Of a stretch of 42,220 nt of DNA, positions 7,609 through 17,729 are shown in pieces. A program made the translations under genes and the position numbers. The number at the start of each line of letters is the position of its first letter. Positions within the stretch are counted from its first letter, which is position 1. The stretch covers positions 1 to 42,220 of the IMG/VR virus record IMGVR_UViG_3300010885_053091; one strand, given 5' to 3'. This stretch comes from a virus. Below the pieces are notes generated by a model. That model saw nothing but the letters and a program-made list of their open reading frames with translations, searched no databases and was not told the DNA's origin.

Positions 7609-10600
7609 GTGGCAGCACCCAACACCCCTGACACTCAGCAAATTGCTCCAAATGGCAGAGTGGTTGCAGCACCAGACACAACATCGTCCTCAAATGCTAC
7701 CAAAACAGCCACAATTGATTCTGGTGGAGGCGACTCAGGTACCAATGCTACTACCCGCACCACGGTACAAACTCAAGCAACTGGTCCAGCTAGCAACACT
7801 GGTCAAGCCCTTGCTGTACCCAATTTTGCATTTGGTCAGGATGCTGCACAACTACTGCGCGATCAGCAATCTGGCCTAGATACTGTACAACTTGCGCAGG
7901 CCCGCTTACTAACCAACCCAGGCACGCCAACCAAGGATGATGCAAAGGACAAGTCAGCGGCTGCCAATCAAGCTGCTCAAGAGGATGATTACACCAACAT
8001 CAAAATTGTTCCCCGGGCCAACCCACTGGACAACTACTACAGCTATACATATTCAATATCAATATACATGCTGACAAACAAACAGTATGAAATACTGTTG
8101 AATAGCAAGAATAAAAAAATTGACGGATACTTTTTGCTGTTTCAAAGTGGAGGCGCTGGCGCCAACAAAGAAGGAACCCCCAAAACAGGCATGGGCGAAG
8201 CAACACCCAACGGTGGCGACAGCGGAAGAAATCCATTTTTTGGCGAAGACTTCTACATTGATTCTTTTTCATTGACCACTTTTCCTCTGGGCGGCGCAAC
8301 TGGCGCCAGCCAATCAGCAACAGAAATGAAGATGACAGTGGTTGAACCACAAGGCATGACCTTGACTGATCGACTGTACAAGGCTGCTGAAAATCTAGAA
8401 CCCAAAGACGGAGCAGGAGTTGTAAATTACACCTCAGTCACATATCTTGCAGTCATAAGATTTTACGGCTACGACGAAGGCGGCAATCTAACTTATCCTA
8501 TACGCAGCATGGGAGAAGCCAGCGGCACCACCGATCCCAAGGCTGTGATTGAAAAATTTGTACCATTCATAATAAAAGGAATAAACTGGACCGTGGGTTC
8601 AAAAACAGTCACCTACGACTGGGATTGTGGTGCTATTGGACAATTTGTTGGAGTTGGACGCGGAGAAATTCCAGCCGATGTGCAGCTGGTGGACAGTACT
8701 GTGGCAGGGGTACTGGGTGGCACTGTGGCCGCAGATGCCAGCGACAATAGATTGTATAGACAAGGTACAGCAAACACTGATCAAAGTGCTGCTGAAAGCG
8801 CACGACTTGCTAGTAAAGAGGCTGCTTTGAGCCGCAGCAACACAGACAACGCTCGCTCAATAGCAAGAATTGCACGCCAAGGTTCAGCCCCATCCAACGC
8901 CTCAGCAGCCCCCACCGCCAACAAAACAATCACCAATGACCTGGTAACAGCAATGAATGAGTTCCAACGCTCTCAAGTTGATCGCGGCATAATACAAATA
9001 GCTGATGAATATTCTATTGAATTCAAAAGTGATGTTCCTGGCGTTCCTGCATCCAAAATTGCGGATGCAACCTTGAAACCAATTGGCCAAGTCAGAGATG
9101 ACAAGAAAATGACTGCAGGCGGCCAACAAGCAGAACAAGATACACAAAGTCTCAATCAAGAAACAAACACAGTTGATTCGGTGAGTCAAAGCATGAGTAT
9201 CACTGCTGGGCAAAATATGACTCAGGTGATTGAACTGGTCATACGCAACAGCAGTTACATACAAGATCAACAATTGATTATTGTAAACACTGATGGCACC
9301 TGGACTCCAAATCCCAACAGCAGAAACAAACCAGTGTCCTGGTACATAATAAACATGTTTGCCACACAGAAAGACATGGACCCGTTGAGAGGCGACTATG
9401 CCTACAAGATAAAGTATGTTGTGCAACCTTTTATTCCGCAAAATCTTATTAGTAAATATTTTCCAGTCAGCAAGTTCAATGGAATACACAAAAAGTATCC
9501 ATACTGGTTCACTGGTCAGAATGTGGCTGTGCTGGACTACAAAGAAAACCTAAATGGATTGTACACACTCACCGTGTCTGGCAATGATCCCAAAAACAGC
9601 GCCGATGCAGGCCTCAAACAAAACTATGCCAGTCGACTGAGTGACATTGTACAATACAATCAAACTGACACAATTAAATTTCAGTATTCGCCGCGCAGCA
9701 ACCAGCCCAGTGCAGGGCAAACAGGCAAAAAACTTGAACCTGGTGCCAATGCGGCTGATTACCTGCTTAGTCCAGCAACCTTGAGAGAAGTTCAGGTACG
9801 AATAATTGGTGATCCTGATTGGATACAACAAGGTAACCTGTTTAAAGATATCAAACAAGGCGAAAACAAAGTGGCAGCCCGAACAGGATTTGGAGAAGAT
9901 GGCAGCATTTCTTTTGAAAGTACAGATGTGCTGTTTGAAATGCTGTGGCAACGCCCAGAAGATTACAATATTGATACTGGCCTGGCCGACCCATACTCTG
10001 GCGGCTATTCAGGCAATGCCAACGGCGCAAGAGAAGCGGTACAAAGCAAGGTGTACAAAGCAACAAAAGTTGTCAGCGAATTCAAAGGCGGAAAATTTGA
10101 ACAGGCCTTAACAGGTGCAATATATTTGTTTCCCAAACCTTCAGCAGCCGAAGCAGATACCAGTACTGGCGCAGGAGCCGGACGCGGCAGTTCAAATGAT
10201 CCTCGACGATTTGATCAGCCAAATCAGACTGTTAATACTGAAATTAGAACTGGTCTCAATCTGTCACCAGGAGCAGCTCAGCAAGCCCGCAGCGACTATG
10301 CCCTCAAAGATCCTAGACTATTAAGCGGACCTGATGGCGGCCAAGCAGCAATACTAGGAGCACAGGGATCTTTCAACAATGTGGGTGTTTCACCAACTCG
10401 TGCCACTATTGAACCAGGAGCACTAGCCGCCCTTGGTCCTACCTTGTTGCCTGCAGGACCACCACGTCCGGCCACCAGTGGCACAGGCGGAATCATCGGC
10501 ACAGTGTCAGAGACCGTGGGATCAGGTCCTCCAAAATTGCCACAGGTATTGTCAGGGCAGACAAACTTGTCGGCTACACAAATAGTTGGACAACTGACTC

Positions 10601-10689
10601 AAGCTGCGGCCAGTACAGGGCCACGTCGTGGAGCGGTGCCGGGCTCAACCGGTGGCCCGTCAACTCAGCAAATAGTTAAAGATCGTTAA
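7609..10689 (+). CDS. Large virion protein, candidate baseplate hub (gp27-like)
   Basis: A 1026-residue protein beginning with GTG, with GGGGA 8 nt upstream and only 3 nt after the gp53 stop. Residues 1-120 are Gln/Ala/Thr-rich. About 125-375 form a possible first domain (NYYSYTYSISIYM, then EMKMTVVEPQGMTL, then YLAVIRFYGYD and FIIKGINW), the type of strand-rich pattern seen in hub or tube proteins. A linker rich in Ser, Ala and Asn follows. Residues about 510-700 hold a second domain (TQVIELVIRNSSYIQDQ, then YAYKIKYVVQPF). The C-terminal 190 residues are Gly/Pro/Ala-rich and probably disordered. It lies directly before the gp5-like spike gene, so a gp27-like hub role is likely, but the similarity itself is weak by eye. 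Confidence 0.6.
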   Translation: MAAPNTPDTQQIAPNGRVVAAPDTTSSSNATKTATIDSGGGDSGTNATTRTTVQTQATGPASNTGQALAVPNFAFGQDAAQLLRDQQSGLDTVQLAQARLLTNPGTPTKDDAKDKSAAANQAAQEDDYTNIKIVPRANPLDNYYSYTYSISIYMLTNKQYEILLNSKNKKIDGYFLLFQSGGAGANKEGTPKTGMGEATPNGGDSGRNPFFGEDFYIDSFSLTTFPLGGATGASQSATEMKMTVVEPQGMTLTDRLYKAAENLEPKDGAGVVNYTSVTYLAVIRFYGYDEGGNLTYPIRSMGEASGTTDPKAVIEKFVPFIIKGINWTVGSKTVTYDWDCGAIGQFVGVGRGEIPADVQLVDSTVAGVLGGTVAADASDNRLYRQGTANTDQSAAESARLASKEAALSRSNTDNARSIARIARQGSAPSNASAAPTANKTITNDLVTAMNEFQRSQVDRGIIQIADEYSIEFKSDVPGVPASKIADATLKPIGQVRDDKKMTAGGQQAEQDTQSLNQETNTVDSVSQSMSITAGQNMTQVIELVIRNSSYIQDQQLIIVNTDGTWTPNPNSRNKPVSWYIINMFATQKDMDPLRGDYAYKIKYVVQPFIPQNLISKYFPVSKFNGIHKKYPYWFTGQNVAVLDYKENLNGLYTLTVSGNDPKNSADAGLKQNYASRLSDIVQYNQTDTIKFQYSPRSNQPSAGQTGKKLEPGANAADYLLSPATLREVQVRIIGDPDWIQQGNLFKDIKQGENKVAARTGFGEDGSISFESTDVLFEMLWQRPEDYNIDTGLADPYSGGYSGNANGAREAVQSKVYKATKVVSEFKGGKFEQALTGAIYLFPKPSAAEADTSTGAGAGRGSSNDPRRFDQPNQTVNTEIRTGLNLSPGAAQQARSDYALKDPRLLSGPDGGQAAILGAQGSFNNVGVSPTRATIEPGALAALGPTLLPAGPPRPATSGTGGIIGTVSETVGSGPPKLPQVLSGQTNLSATQIVGQLTQAAASTGPRRGAVPGSTGGPSTQQIVKDR

Positions 10690-10697
10690 GGAACAAC

Positions 10698-12215
10698 ATG
10701 GCAGAAATTACACAACGCACACGAGGACGATCAGGCAAATACAAACTGGACCGCGGCGGCCTGCCCGCAGAATTTGGTCCGTTTACTGGTGTGGTAATGA
10801 GTACCGTGGATCCCACACGATCAGGAAGATTGCGTGTGTACATTGAAGCATTTGCTGATGGTGGCAAGGCCAGCATGGATGACGATTCCAAATGGACCAC
10901 GGTCAGCTACATGCCGTCATTTTTTGGATCAACTCCCTTGCCGGACACAGGTGGTACTACTGATTCAGTAGGTGCCTATCCTGGCAATGAAAACAGCTAC
11001 GGCATGTGGTTCACTCCACCAGACGTGGGCATCACAGTGGTGTGCATATTTGTCAATGGTGATCGCAGCCAAGGATTTTATATTGGAGTGATTCCCGAGC
11101 AAGGCCTGGGCAACATGGTGCCTGCAATTGCATCGTCAAATCGTTATGTCACAGGCAACAAGAATCAAGAAGCATATTTTGCTAATGCAGTCCGACTACC
11201 GGTTACAGAAATCAACACTCTCAATGACGAACTATTCAACGATCCCAGATTCTTTGAGCAACCAAAACCTGTGCATGGTTATCTGGCGCAGAGTCTATTT
11301 CAACAAGGCCTAATCAATGATCTAGAACGTGGCACTATACGTTCCAGCAGTCAGCGCGAAACTCCCAGTGCTGTGTTTGGTGTTAGTACGCCAGGAGTGG
11401 CTATCTATCAAGGAGGCATGAATGCCAATGACATTAGAACCAAACTAAACGCCGGCGAAATCAAACCCAGCGATGCCAAAGTTATTGGCCGAATTGGCGG
11501 GCATAGTTTAGTAATGGATGACGGCGATCTCGAAGGCGACAATGCCCTGTTTAGATTGCGAACCTCAAAAGGTCATCAAATCACCATGAGTGATACAGGC
11601 AACTTTTTTTACATTACTCATGCCAATGGACAGGCCTGGCTGGAGTTTGGTGTAGAAGGCACAGTGGATGTGTATGCCACAAACTCAGTGAACGTGCGCA
11701 CCAAGGGCGATATTAATTTACACGCTGACCGAGATATCAACATGTTTGCTGGACGCTCAATAAAAGCCAAATCTCGCAGCACATTTCAAATTGAAAGTGA
11801 CCTCACCATTTCATTACGAGCACAACAAGATATCACCTTGTACAGCGCCGGCACGCTTGGCGTCAAAGCCGACGGTGTGCTAACGCTGAACTGTGCGTCA
11901 GGATCTTGGGGCGCACCCGGAGCACTGGTACTTGATGGCGGCACAGTTGATTTAAACGGTCCCAAGGCAGGCAAAGTCAAGGCCGCTGCACCCATAACAA
12001 AAACTGTGTTTGATGATACCAAATTCAGCACCAGCAAGGGCTGGGAAGTCAGCGCCAATAGTCTGGAAAGTGTGGTGAGTCGAGCCCCTACTCATGAGCC
12101 ATACCCGTCGCACAACAAAGGTGTTGATGTAAAAGTGGCATTTGAAGAAGGCAAGCCCACTCCACCTCCTGGCGCAAGCCCAGTACCACCAGGTGTAGAA
12201 ATACAGGCAAAATAA
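10698..12215 (+). CDS. 5: gp5-like baseplate spike protein (OB-fold plus beta-helix)
   Basis: A 505-residue protein with AAGGAA 4 nt before the ATG. Residues about 28-135 form an OB-fold as in gp5/VgrG proteins: GVVMSTVDPTRSGRLRVYI near the start, then MWFTPPDVGITVVCIFVNGD and FYIGVIPEQG. Residues about 290-415 carry short repeating strands with N-, D- and I-rich turns (GDINLHADRDINMFAGRS, then QQDITLYSAGTLGVKADG), the usual triple-stranded beta-helix needle. In T4 gp5 a lysozyme domain sits between these parts; the middle here (about 140-290) shows no lysozyme signature. The protein probably forms the membrane-puncturing spike of the baseplate. It lies between the hub candidate and an Ala-rich protein. 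Confidence 0.88.
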   Translation: MAEITQRTRGRSGKYKLDRGGLPAEFGPFTGVVMSTVDPTRSGRLRVYIEAFADGGKASMDDDSKWTTVSYMPSFFGSTPLPDTGGTTDSVGAYPGNENSYGMWFTPPDVGITVVCIFVNGDRSQGFYIGVIPEQGLGNMVPAIASSNRYVTGNKNQEAYFANAVRLPVTEINTLNDELFNDPRFFEQPKPVHGYLAQSLFQQGLINDLERGTIRSSSQRETPSAVFGVSTPGVAIYQGGMNANDIRTKLNAGEIKPSDAKVIGRIGGHSLVMDDGDLEGDNALFRLRTSKGHQITMSDTGNFFYITHANGQAWLEFGVEGTVDVYATNSVNVRTKGDINLHADRDINMFAGRSIKAKSRSTFQIESDLTISLRAQQDITLYSAGTLGVKADGVLTLNCASGSWGAPGALVLDGGTVDLNGPKAGKVKAAAPITKTVFDDTKFSTSKGWEVSANSLESVVSRAPTHEPYPSHNKGVDVKVAFEEGKPTPPPGASPVPPGVEIQAK

Positions 12216-12216
12216 C

Positions 12217-13809
12217 ATGGGTAATTTTACATTCAATCTTGACCAACTAAAAAATGTTGCTACATCCGCTGCATCAGGGGCAACAACCAATGCAGATGGT
12301 ACAACAAAATTATTTGAGATCAAAGGACCTCCAGATCTTACTCGCGAACAAGCACTTGAAATTTTTAAAAAACAAGCTGACGCTGGCGGACTGGTGGGAT
12401 TCAAAGCCGGAGACACTCTTAGTGCAGCTACTCAAGCAGCAGACGGTTTGCCGGGTGCTCAGGCGTCAGTTGCACAGGCACAAGCCGGTCTCAGTTCTGC
12501 ACTGGGATCAGCATCTAGCGCACTAGCACAAGCTGGCGGCGCACTAGGCGGCAGCCTAGCAGGTACAGCAGCAGGACTGACATCACTGGTGGGACCAGCA
12601 GTGTCGTCTATTAGCGGAGTTGGAGCCGCCTTGGTAGGAGCAGCAGCCAAGGCCGGTAGTGTTGCAACGTCGGCACTGCAAACAATCAACACAGCATTGA
12701 CAAAAACACCTCTGGGCGCAAGCCCAATCAACGTTGCTGATTTTGCCAAAACTATACCAGCAGTAAATGCGATAGGACCCATGACCTCAGCACAAGTTAC
12801 TGGAGTACTAGCACAGGCCAAAAATCTAGTGGCACAATCGTCCAGCACAATTAGCAACGCCAAGGGCATCGGCGAGTATGGACTAAACATTCAACAACTT
12901 GAAACTGCTGGTTATGTCAAACCTGGCATTAGCAATTTACTCACACAAGGTGCTAGTAGTCTGGCAGCAGTTGCAAAAAGTCCCGCAAGCTGGACTGGGA
13001 AAGATGGAATAAAAGGACTAGACGGATTGTTAGCAAGTCCGTCAACTCAAGGCTTGATACAGCAGGATCTCATGGCCAAAGGAGTAGCCGGCCTGGGTGC
13101 AGTTGGAATACCAGTTGCTAATTTATCTGCACAAGGACTAGCAGGCATGGCACTAAATGCTGCTAAAAGTCTGCCCAATGCTGAAGCGTTTGCTAAAGGC
13201 TTACCTATTCCGGGAGATGCAACAGGTGCTGTCAAAGCAGCCATGAACACCGCAGTCCGCGATGGCGCATTTGCAGTCAACCTAGTGGCCGCCAAGATAC
13301 CAGACACTTTCAAAGACATGCAGATACCTATACCAGCAACTGACACGGTGAGTAGAGCCACAGTGGATGCTGCCAGCAGTCGTATTGCAGGCAACGATAA
13401 AATACCGCCAGTCAACTATGGTACACCAACCGCAGCTGATCCGGCCGCACAAGCAACAGCACAATCAGCATTAAAAACCGTAGTTGTACTGACCAAAGCT
13501 CGTACAGCTTTCTTGACTAGTTTTGGCAGCAAAGTGGCGGCTCTGGAAAATCAACAGACAATAACAGAAAGTGAATGGGCAGCAGTCAATGCTGAATATC
13601 AAGCAGCAGAAAATAACTATGTTACAACTGTGGTTCCAAAAATAGCAGAGTATGTGTTAGCTCAATTCAAGGCAGGCATCCTGGCACAAAAAACCACTGC
13701 TGAAGGCAAGGAATTAGATACCAATACACTTGAAGTTGTAAAACTCAGCAAAGATCTAAAACAACGCATCAATCAATTGCAGTTCAAAATTGAAGGTCGC
13801 AATGCATAA
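12217..13809 (+). CDS. Ala/Gly-rich virion protein, possible tape measure
   Basis: A 530-residue protein starting one base after the previous stop region. Residues about 35-75 have the pattern PPDLTREQALEIFKKQAD and GLVGFKAGDTLSAATQAADGLPG. Residues 75-175 are very rich in Ala, Gly and Ser and could be helical or hydrophobic. Residues about 405-530 are a long charged helix region (KARTAFL, EYQAAENNY, LKQRINQLQFK) that could form a coiled coil. T4 gp29, the tape measure and hub protein, is 590 residues, and a gene of this size and composition in the hub cluster fits that role. There is no sequence match I can vouch for. Alternatives are a hub accessory or a baseplate plug. Confidence 0.6.
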   Translation: MGNFTFNLDQLKNVATSAASGATTNADGTTKLFEIKGPPDLTREQALEIFKKQADAGGLVGFKAGDTLSAATQAADGLPGAQASVAQAQAGLSSALGSASSALAQAGGALGGSLAGTAAGLTSLVGPAVSSISGVGAALVGAAAKAGSVATSALQTINTALTKTPLGASPINVADFAKTIPAVNAIGPMTSAQVTGVLAQAKNLVAQSSSTISNAKGIGEYGLNIQQLETAGYVKPGISNLLTQGASSLAAVAKSPASWTGKDGIKGLDGLLASPSTQGLIQQDLMAKGVAGLGAVGIPVANLSAQGLAGMALNAAKSLPNAEAFAKGLPIPGDATGAVKAAMNTAVRDGAFAVNLVAAKIPDTFKDMQIPIPATDTVSRATVDAASSRIAGNDKIPPVNYGTPTAADPAAQATAQSALKTVVVLTKARTAFLTSFGSKVAALENQQTITESEWAAVNAEYQAAENNYVTTVVPKIAEYVLAQFKAGILAQKTTAEGKELDTNTLEVVKLSKDLKQRINQLQFKIEGRNA

Positions 13810-13816
13810 GCACCGG

Positions 13817-13822
13817 TAAATA
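13817..13822 (+). promoter_or_regulatory. TAAATA box directly before gp25
   Basis: GGTAAATACACT precedes the ATG at 13827 with only 4 nt between box and start. If it is a late promoter, the transcript would have almost no leader. It may instead be chance or a weak ribosome site (GGTAAA). Confidence 0.35.
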
Positions 13823-13826
13823 CACT

Positions 13827-14204
13827 ATGGCACAAAAATTCATTGGCTTTAACACTCAAGGGCAATACAAAAAGTTTACCCTTACCGACTTTGAACTGAT
13901 CAAACGTGACCTGCTGAATGCGTTCAACATTCGTCAAGGTCAGTTACCTGGCCGCCCAGCCTACGGCACAGTGCTCTGGGACTTTTTGTTTGAAAATCAA
14001 GTGGAAGCATCGCAGCAGGCAATAGAACGAGAAGTACAACGTGTGGCCGGCGGTGACCCAAGAATTTTTATCAGCGAAGTTGTGACCTTCCCACAAGAAA
14101 ATGGTATCTTGATTCAGGTAGAACTCACTGTGACCCCGTCTACAGATGCCGAGCGGCTAAGTATTTTCTTTGATTTGCAACAGCGCAACGCCTCCTATGT
14201 ATAA
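13827..14204 (+). CDS. 25: gp25-like baseplate wedge protein
   Basis: A 125-residue protein close to T4 gp25 (132). It shows the gp25/W-family signature: a DFELIKRDLLNAFNIRQGQLPGRPAYGT segment about residues 21-48, followed by LWDFLFE, an AIEREV helix and a two-stranded ending (FISEVVTF, then ILIQVELTV). gp25 nucleates sheath assembly by linking the baseplate wedge to the first sheath ring and is conserved through contractile injection systems. It is followed after 48 nt by gp6, as in many contractile systems where gp25, gp6 and gp7 homologues are neighbours. Confidence 0.92.
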   Translation: MAQKFIGFNTQGQYKKFTLTDFELIKRDLLNAFNIRQGQLPGRPAYGTVLWDFLFENQVEASQQAIEREVQRVAGGDPRIFISEVVTFPQENGILIQVELTVTPSTDAERLSIFFDLQQRNASYV

Positions 14205-14225
14205 CTAAGCCGTTTTTGTTGCCGC

Positions 14226-14231
14226 TAAATA
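14226..14231 (+). promoter_or_regulatory. Late-promoter-like CTAAATAAA box before gp6
   Basis: The 48-nt gap between gp25 and gp6 contains CTAAATAAAC, ending 21 nt before the gp6 ATG, a typical distance for a T4-type late promoter. It would restart transcription at the wedge genes. Confidence 0.6.
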
Positions 14232-14252
14232 AACGATAGAGGCGTATTAAGA

Positions 14253-17200
14253 ATGGCAACAACAACTAGACAAACAGCAATATTTGGGGTTGAGGACTGG
14301 AAACAGATCTATCAAACCTATCGCGAAGCAGACTTCCAGAGCTACGACTTTGAAACTCTCCGCAAGAGTTTTGTTGATTACTTGCGCTTGTATTATCCTG
14401 AAACATTCAATGACTACATTGAAAGTTCAGAATACATTGCCTTGCTGGATGTTATTGCATTCATGGGACAGGCTCTTGCTTTCCGTACTGACCTAAACAC
14501 TCGTGAAAATTACATGGACACTGCTGAACGCAGAGACAGTGTTACTCGCCTGGCCAATCTAGTAAGTTATACTGCTAAACGTAACATAGCAGCGCAGGGC
14601 CTACTCAAGGTATTCTCAGTTACCACAACAGAAAATGTTGTGGACTACCAGGGTGTAAATCTTTCAAATATTACTGTGAACTGGGCTGACCCAACCAACC
14701 CTGACTGGCAAGAACAGTTTACCACAATCATCAACAGCAGTCTAGTGGATACTCAACGTGTGGGCCGCCCGGGCAACCGTCAGACTATTCTGGGTGTGCG
14801 CACAGACGAATATGCAGTTAACCTGGTGCCAGGATTCTTGCCTATAGTACCTTATACTGCTGTGGTCGACGGCGTTACCATGCCTTTTGAGGCCATGAGT
14901 TCAACATCTGTGGGTGCCACATATCTGTATGAACCGCCCCCGAGAGCCAATCAACCATTCAATATCCTGTTCCGTAATGATCAACTGGGATTCCAGTCAG
15001 CCAACACTGGTTACTTCTTTATGTTCAAACAAGGTGTGCTGCAAAACCAAGACTTTAACTTGGCTGAAAAAGTATCAAACCGCACAGTAAACATCAACAT
15101 TGAAGGCGTCAACAACGAAGACCGTTGGTTGTTCCAGTTAGACAACGTGGGCAGTGTGAGTCGCGAGTGGAACTATACTGAAAATATCTATGCCGCTGCC
15201 GCAGAACAAGTAGGAACTACACTGCGTCCAATCTACACAGTGACATCTAGAACCAACGATCAAATCACCATGGTGTTTGGTGATGGTGTGTTCTCAGAAA
15301 TTCCAGTGGGAACATATCGTGCATATGTTCGTGCATCCAACGGCTTGCAATACATTATCAACCCTGAAGAAATGCAGGCGGTGACTGTTCCCATCAGTTA
15401 TATCAGTCGCAACGGCAATCTTGAGACCATGACGTTCACTTGTGGCATCACAAGACCCGTCAGCAACAGTCAGGCCCGTGAAAGTATTGATGCTATCAAA
15501 CAACGTGCTCCTGCTAGATATTACACACAGAATCGCATGGTCAACGGCGAAGACTACAACCTGTTTCCTTACACACAATACAACTCAATTGTGAAAAGCA
15601 AGGCTCTGAACCGTGCGTCAATTGGCACCAGTCGTTATCTTGACCTTGTGGACAACACAGGAAAATATTCCAGTACCAATACCTTTGGCAGTGACGGCGG
15701 ACTATGGGAACAGAATATTCTGCCCACCATCTTGTTTGCCTATACCAATCGAAATGAAATTGCAGATGTGGTTACCAACCAGGTACAACCCGGCATTGGT
15801 GAAACCACAATGAAGCAGTTTTACTATGCTAACTTTCCCAGAGTCACAGCAACCACCCTGCCCACATATGGATCAACCACCTGGGTTGCAGGAGCCACCT
15901 GGAATCAAAGCACAACACTGGCCAATGAAACCACTGGCTATTTTAGAAATGCAATAACCTCAGCTACCTGGCCCAACGGAACACCAATCCCTGTTGGCTC
16001 CACAACCACAACAGCATTCAAATATGTGGCTGTGGGCAGCTTGATCAAATTTGTTGCACCATCAGGCTATTACTTTGACAGCAACAACAAGTTGCAACAA
16101 GGTACACCAAGCCGTGCGGACGAAACACTGGAAATCTGGGCCAGTCCGTTAAGCATACAAGGCGACGGCTATAACAACGGCTTGGGCAATCTGAGCACCG
16201 GGTCAGGACCAGTTGCACTCAACAACTTTGTGCCTTCAGGCGCACTGATAGACACTATCATTCCGTTGTTTGTCACAGATCTGCCATTTAGCCTGGAGCA
16301 GGCCATAGCTGAACAAATTTTGTTGAATCGCAACTTTGGCATTGGCTATGACAACAACGGCGACATTACGGGTACACCGTATAGTTGGTACTTGATTACC
16401 GGCACAAATTTAGCAGCAGATTCTGCGTTTAGTCAAGCCAATGCAGGCTCAACTTCAGGAACCAATCAAGATGCGTCGTGGTTGGTTCAGTTTGTAGTGC
16501 AAAATCAAAACTACACAATCACATTCCGTGGCCTGGCCTACTACTTTGGATCAGTGCTGCAAACTCGCTTCTTCTTCTATGATGGCGCACAAGTCTACGA
16601 CAGTCGTTCAGGCACAGTGATCAAAGACTACATCAACTGTCTGGCAGTAAACACACAACCTGATTCTACTGATCATTTGCCTGGCGACATTTTCATGACC
16701 ATTACTGGACAACCAGTTGAGAGCGACGGTTATGTTGATGACTTCCAAGTTCTAGTAGGATACCGTGACAGCGATAACGATGGCGTGCCAGACAACCCGG
16801 ACTTTTTCTCTGAGATTGTGGCACCCACTGTGGACAGCACTCAGAAGTACATATACCTGCAAAAGACTGTGGACTTTGACAATCTGCAAAGATACTTGCT
16901 GGTAGAGTCCGGTATTGTGACCAGCGACTATGCTACCATAGATGAAATTGAAATGGTCAAATTAGCCTGGAGTCCCGGACAAGTATTCTATGCCTATACT
17001 GATCAAGCGTTTTATCAACTCAGCATTGGAACCACAGGATTACGTACACTCATAGACGTATCAGCTGAATGGACGGTTCGAACAGGGCGTCAAGATTTGT
17101 ATTATCAATACCGTCACAATAGTCCACTGACCAGCAGAATTGATCCAGGCACAACCAATATCATTGACTTGTACGTTGTAACTCTAGCATACTACACCGC

Positions 17201-17729
17201 ATACCAAAACTGGATTCGTGACACCACAGGTACGGTAATTGAGCCGGATGTGCCCAGCATTGATGAACTATCAACAGCATATCAAAAACTACAAGATTAC
17301 AAAATGTTAAGCGACAATATTGTGTTGAATTCAGTAGTATTCAAACCCTTGTTTGGTGAAAAAGCTGCATCTAATCTGCGGGCCACAATCAAGGTCATAC
17401 GTGCATCAAACAGCACGGCCAGCTCTAGCGAAATCAAAAGCGCAGTGGTAGCGGCCATGAACACATATTTTTCCATTGATAAATGGAACTTTGGCGATAC
17501 TTTTTACTTCTCAGAATTGGCGGCATACTTGCACAGAACACTTGGAACAATAGTCAGCTCGGTGGTACTGGTGCCACTTGACACACAGAAATACTTTGGC
17601 GACTTATACGAAATACGTTCAGCACCCAACGAAATATTTGTCAACGGCGCAACCATCAACAATGTTGATGTGATTGAAGCACTTACCAGTACCAATTTGC
17701 GTACTGCCCCCGGTAGTGGAGTAATTTAA
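14253..17729 (+). CDS. 6: gp6-like baseplate wedge protein
   Basis: An 1158-residue protein, against 660 in T4 gp6. The N-terminus is characteristic: a SFVDYLRLYYPETFNDYIESSEY segment near residues 39-61, then DVIAFMGQALAFRTDLNTRENY (about 66-87) and RRDSVTRLANLVSYT (about 93-107), as in the gp6 core. The C-terminus (from about 1045) has a second conserved-looking stretch (PLFGEKAASNLRATIKVI and a DTFYFSELAAYLHRTLG segment). The middle (about 500-900) is a strand-rich insertion including a DxDNDGxPD calcium-type loop (about 847-856), accounting for much of the extra length. gp6 joins neighbouring wedges into the baseplate ring. Its stop overlaps the start of the giant protein (TAATG). Confidence 0.93.
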   Translation: MATTTRQTAIFGVEDWKQIYQTYREADFQSYDFETLRKSFVDYLRLYYPETFNDYIESSEYIALLDVIAFMGQALAFRTDLNTRENYMDTAERRDSVTRLANLVSYTAKRNIAAQGLLKVFSVTTTENVVDYQGVNLSNITVNWADPTNPDWQEQFTTIINSSLVDTQRVGRPGNRQTILGVRTDEYAVNLVPGFLPIVPYTAVVDGVTMPFEAMSSTSVGATYLYEPPPRANQPFNILFRNDQLGFQSANTGYFFMFKQGVLQNQDFNLAEKVSNRTVNINIEGVNNEDRWLFQLDNVGSVSREWNYTENIYAAAAEQVGTTLRPIYTVTSRTNDQITMVFGDGVFSEIPVGTYRAYVRASNGLQYIINPEEMQAVTVPISYISRNGNLETMTFTCGITRPVSNSQARESIDAIKQRAPARYYTQNRMVNGEDYNLFPYTQYNSIVKSKALNRASIGTSRYLDLVDNTGKYSSTNTFGSDGGLWEQNILPTILFAYTNRNEIADVVTNQVQPGIGETTMKQFYYANFPRVTATTLPTYGSTTWVAGATWNQSTTLANETTGYFRNAITSATWPNGTPIPVGSTTTTAFKYVAVGSLIKFVAPSGYYFDSNNKLQQGTPSRADETLEIWASPLSIQGDGYNNGLGNLSTGSGPVALNNFVPSGALIDTIIPLFVTDLPFSLEQAIAEQILLNRNFGIGYDNNGDITGTPYSWYLITGTNLAADSAFSQANAGSTSGTNQDASWLVQFVVQNQNYTITFRGLAYYFGSVLQTRFFFYDGAQVYDSRSGTVIKDYINCLAVNTQPDSTDHLPGDIFMTITGQPVESDGYVDDFQVLVGYRDSDNDGVPDNPDFFSEIVAPTVDSTQKYIYLQKTVDFDNLQRYLLVESGIVTSDYATIDEIEMVKLAWSPGQVFYAYTDQAFYQLSIGTTGLRTLIDVSAEWTVRTGRQDLYYQYRHNSPLTSRIDPGTTNIIDLYVVTLAYYTAYQNWIRDTTGTVIEPDVPSIDELSTAYQKLQDYKMLSDNIVLNSVVFKPLFGEKAASNLRATIKVIRASNSTASSSEIKSAVVAAMNTYFSIDKWNFGDTFYFSELAAYLHRTLGTIVSSVVLVPLDTQKYFGDLYEIRSAPNEIFVNGATINNVDVIEALTSTNLRTAPGSGVI

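Noticed and set aside
8902-9489. A 195-residue minus-strand ORF
   Set aside because: It lies wholly inside the large hub-candidate gene, has Cys/His/Ile-rich unnatural composition and no operon context.
12459-12890. A 143-residue minus-strand ORF
   Set aside because: It is the antisense of the Ala-rich protein; the Ala/Pro-rich composition is a by-product of GCN-rich codons.
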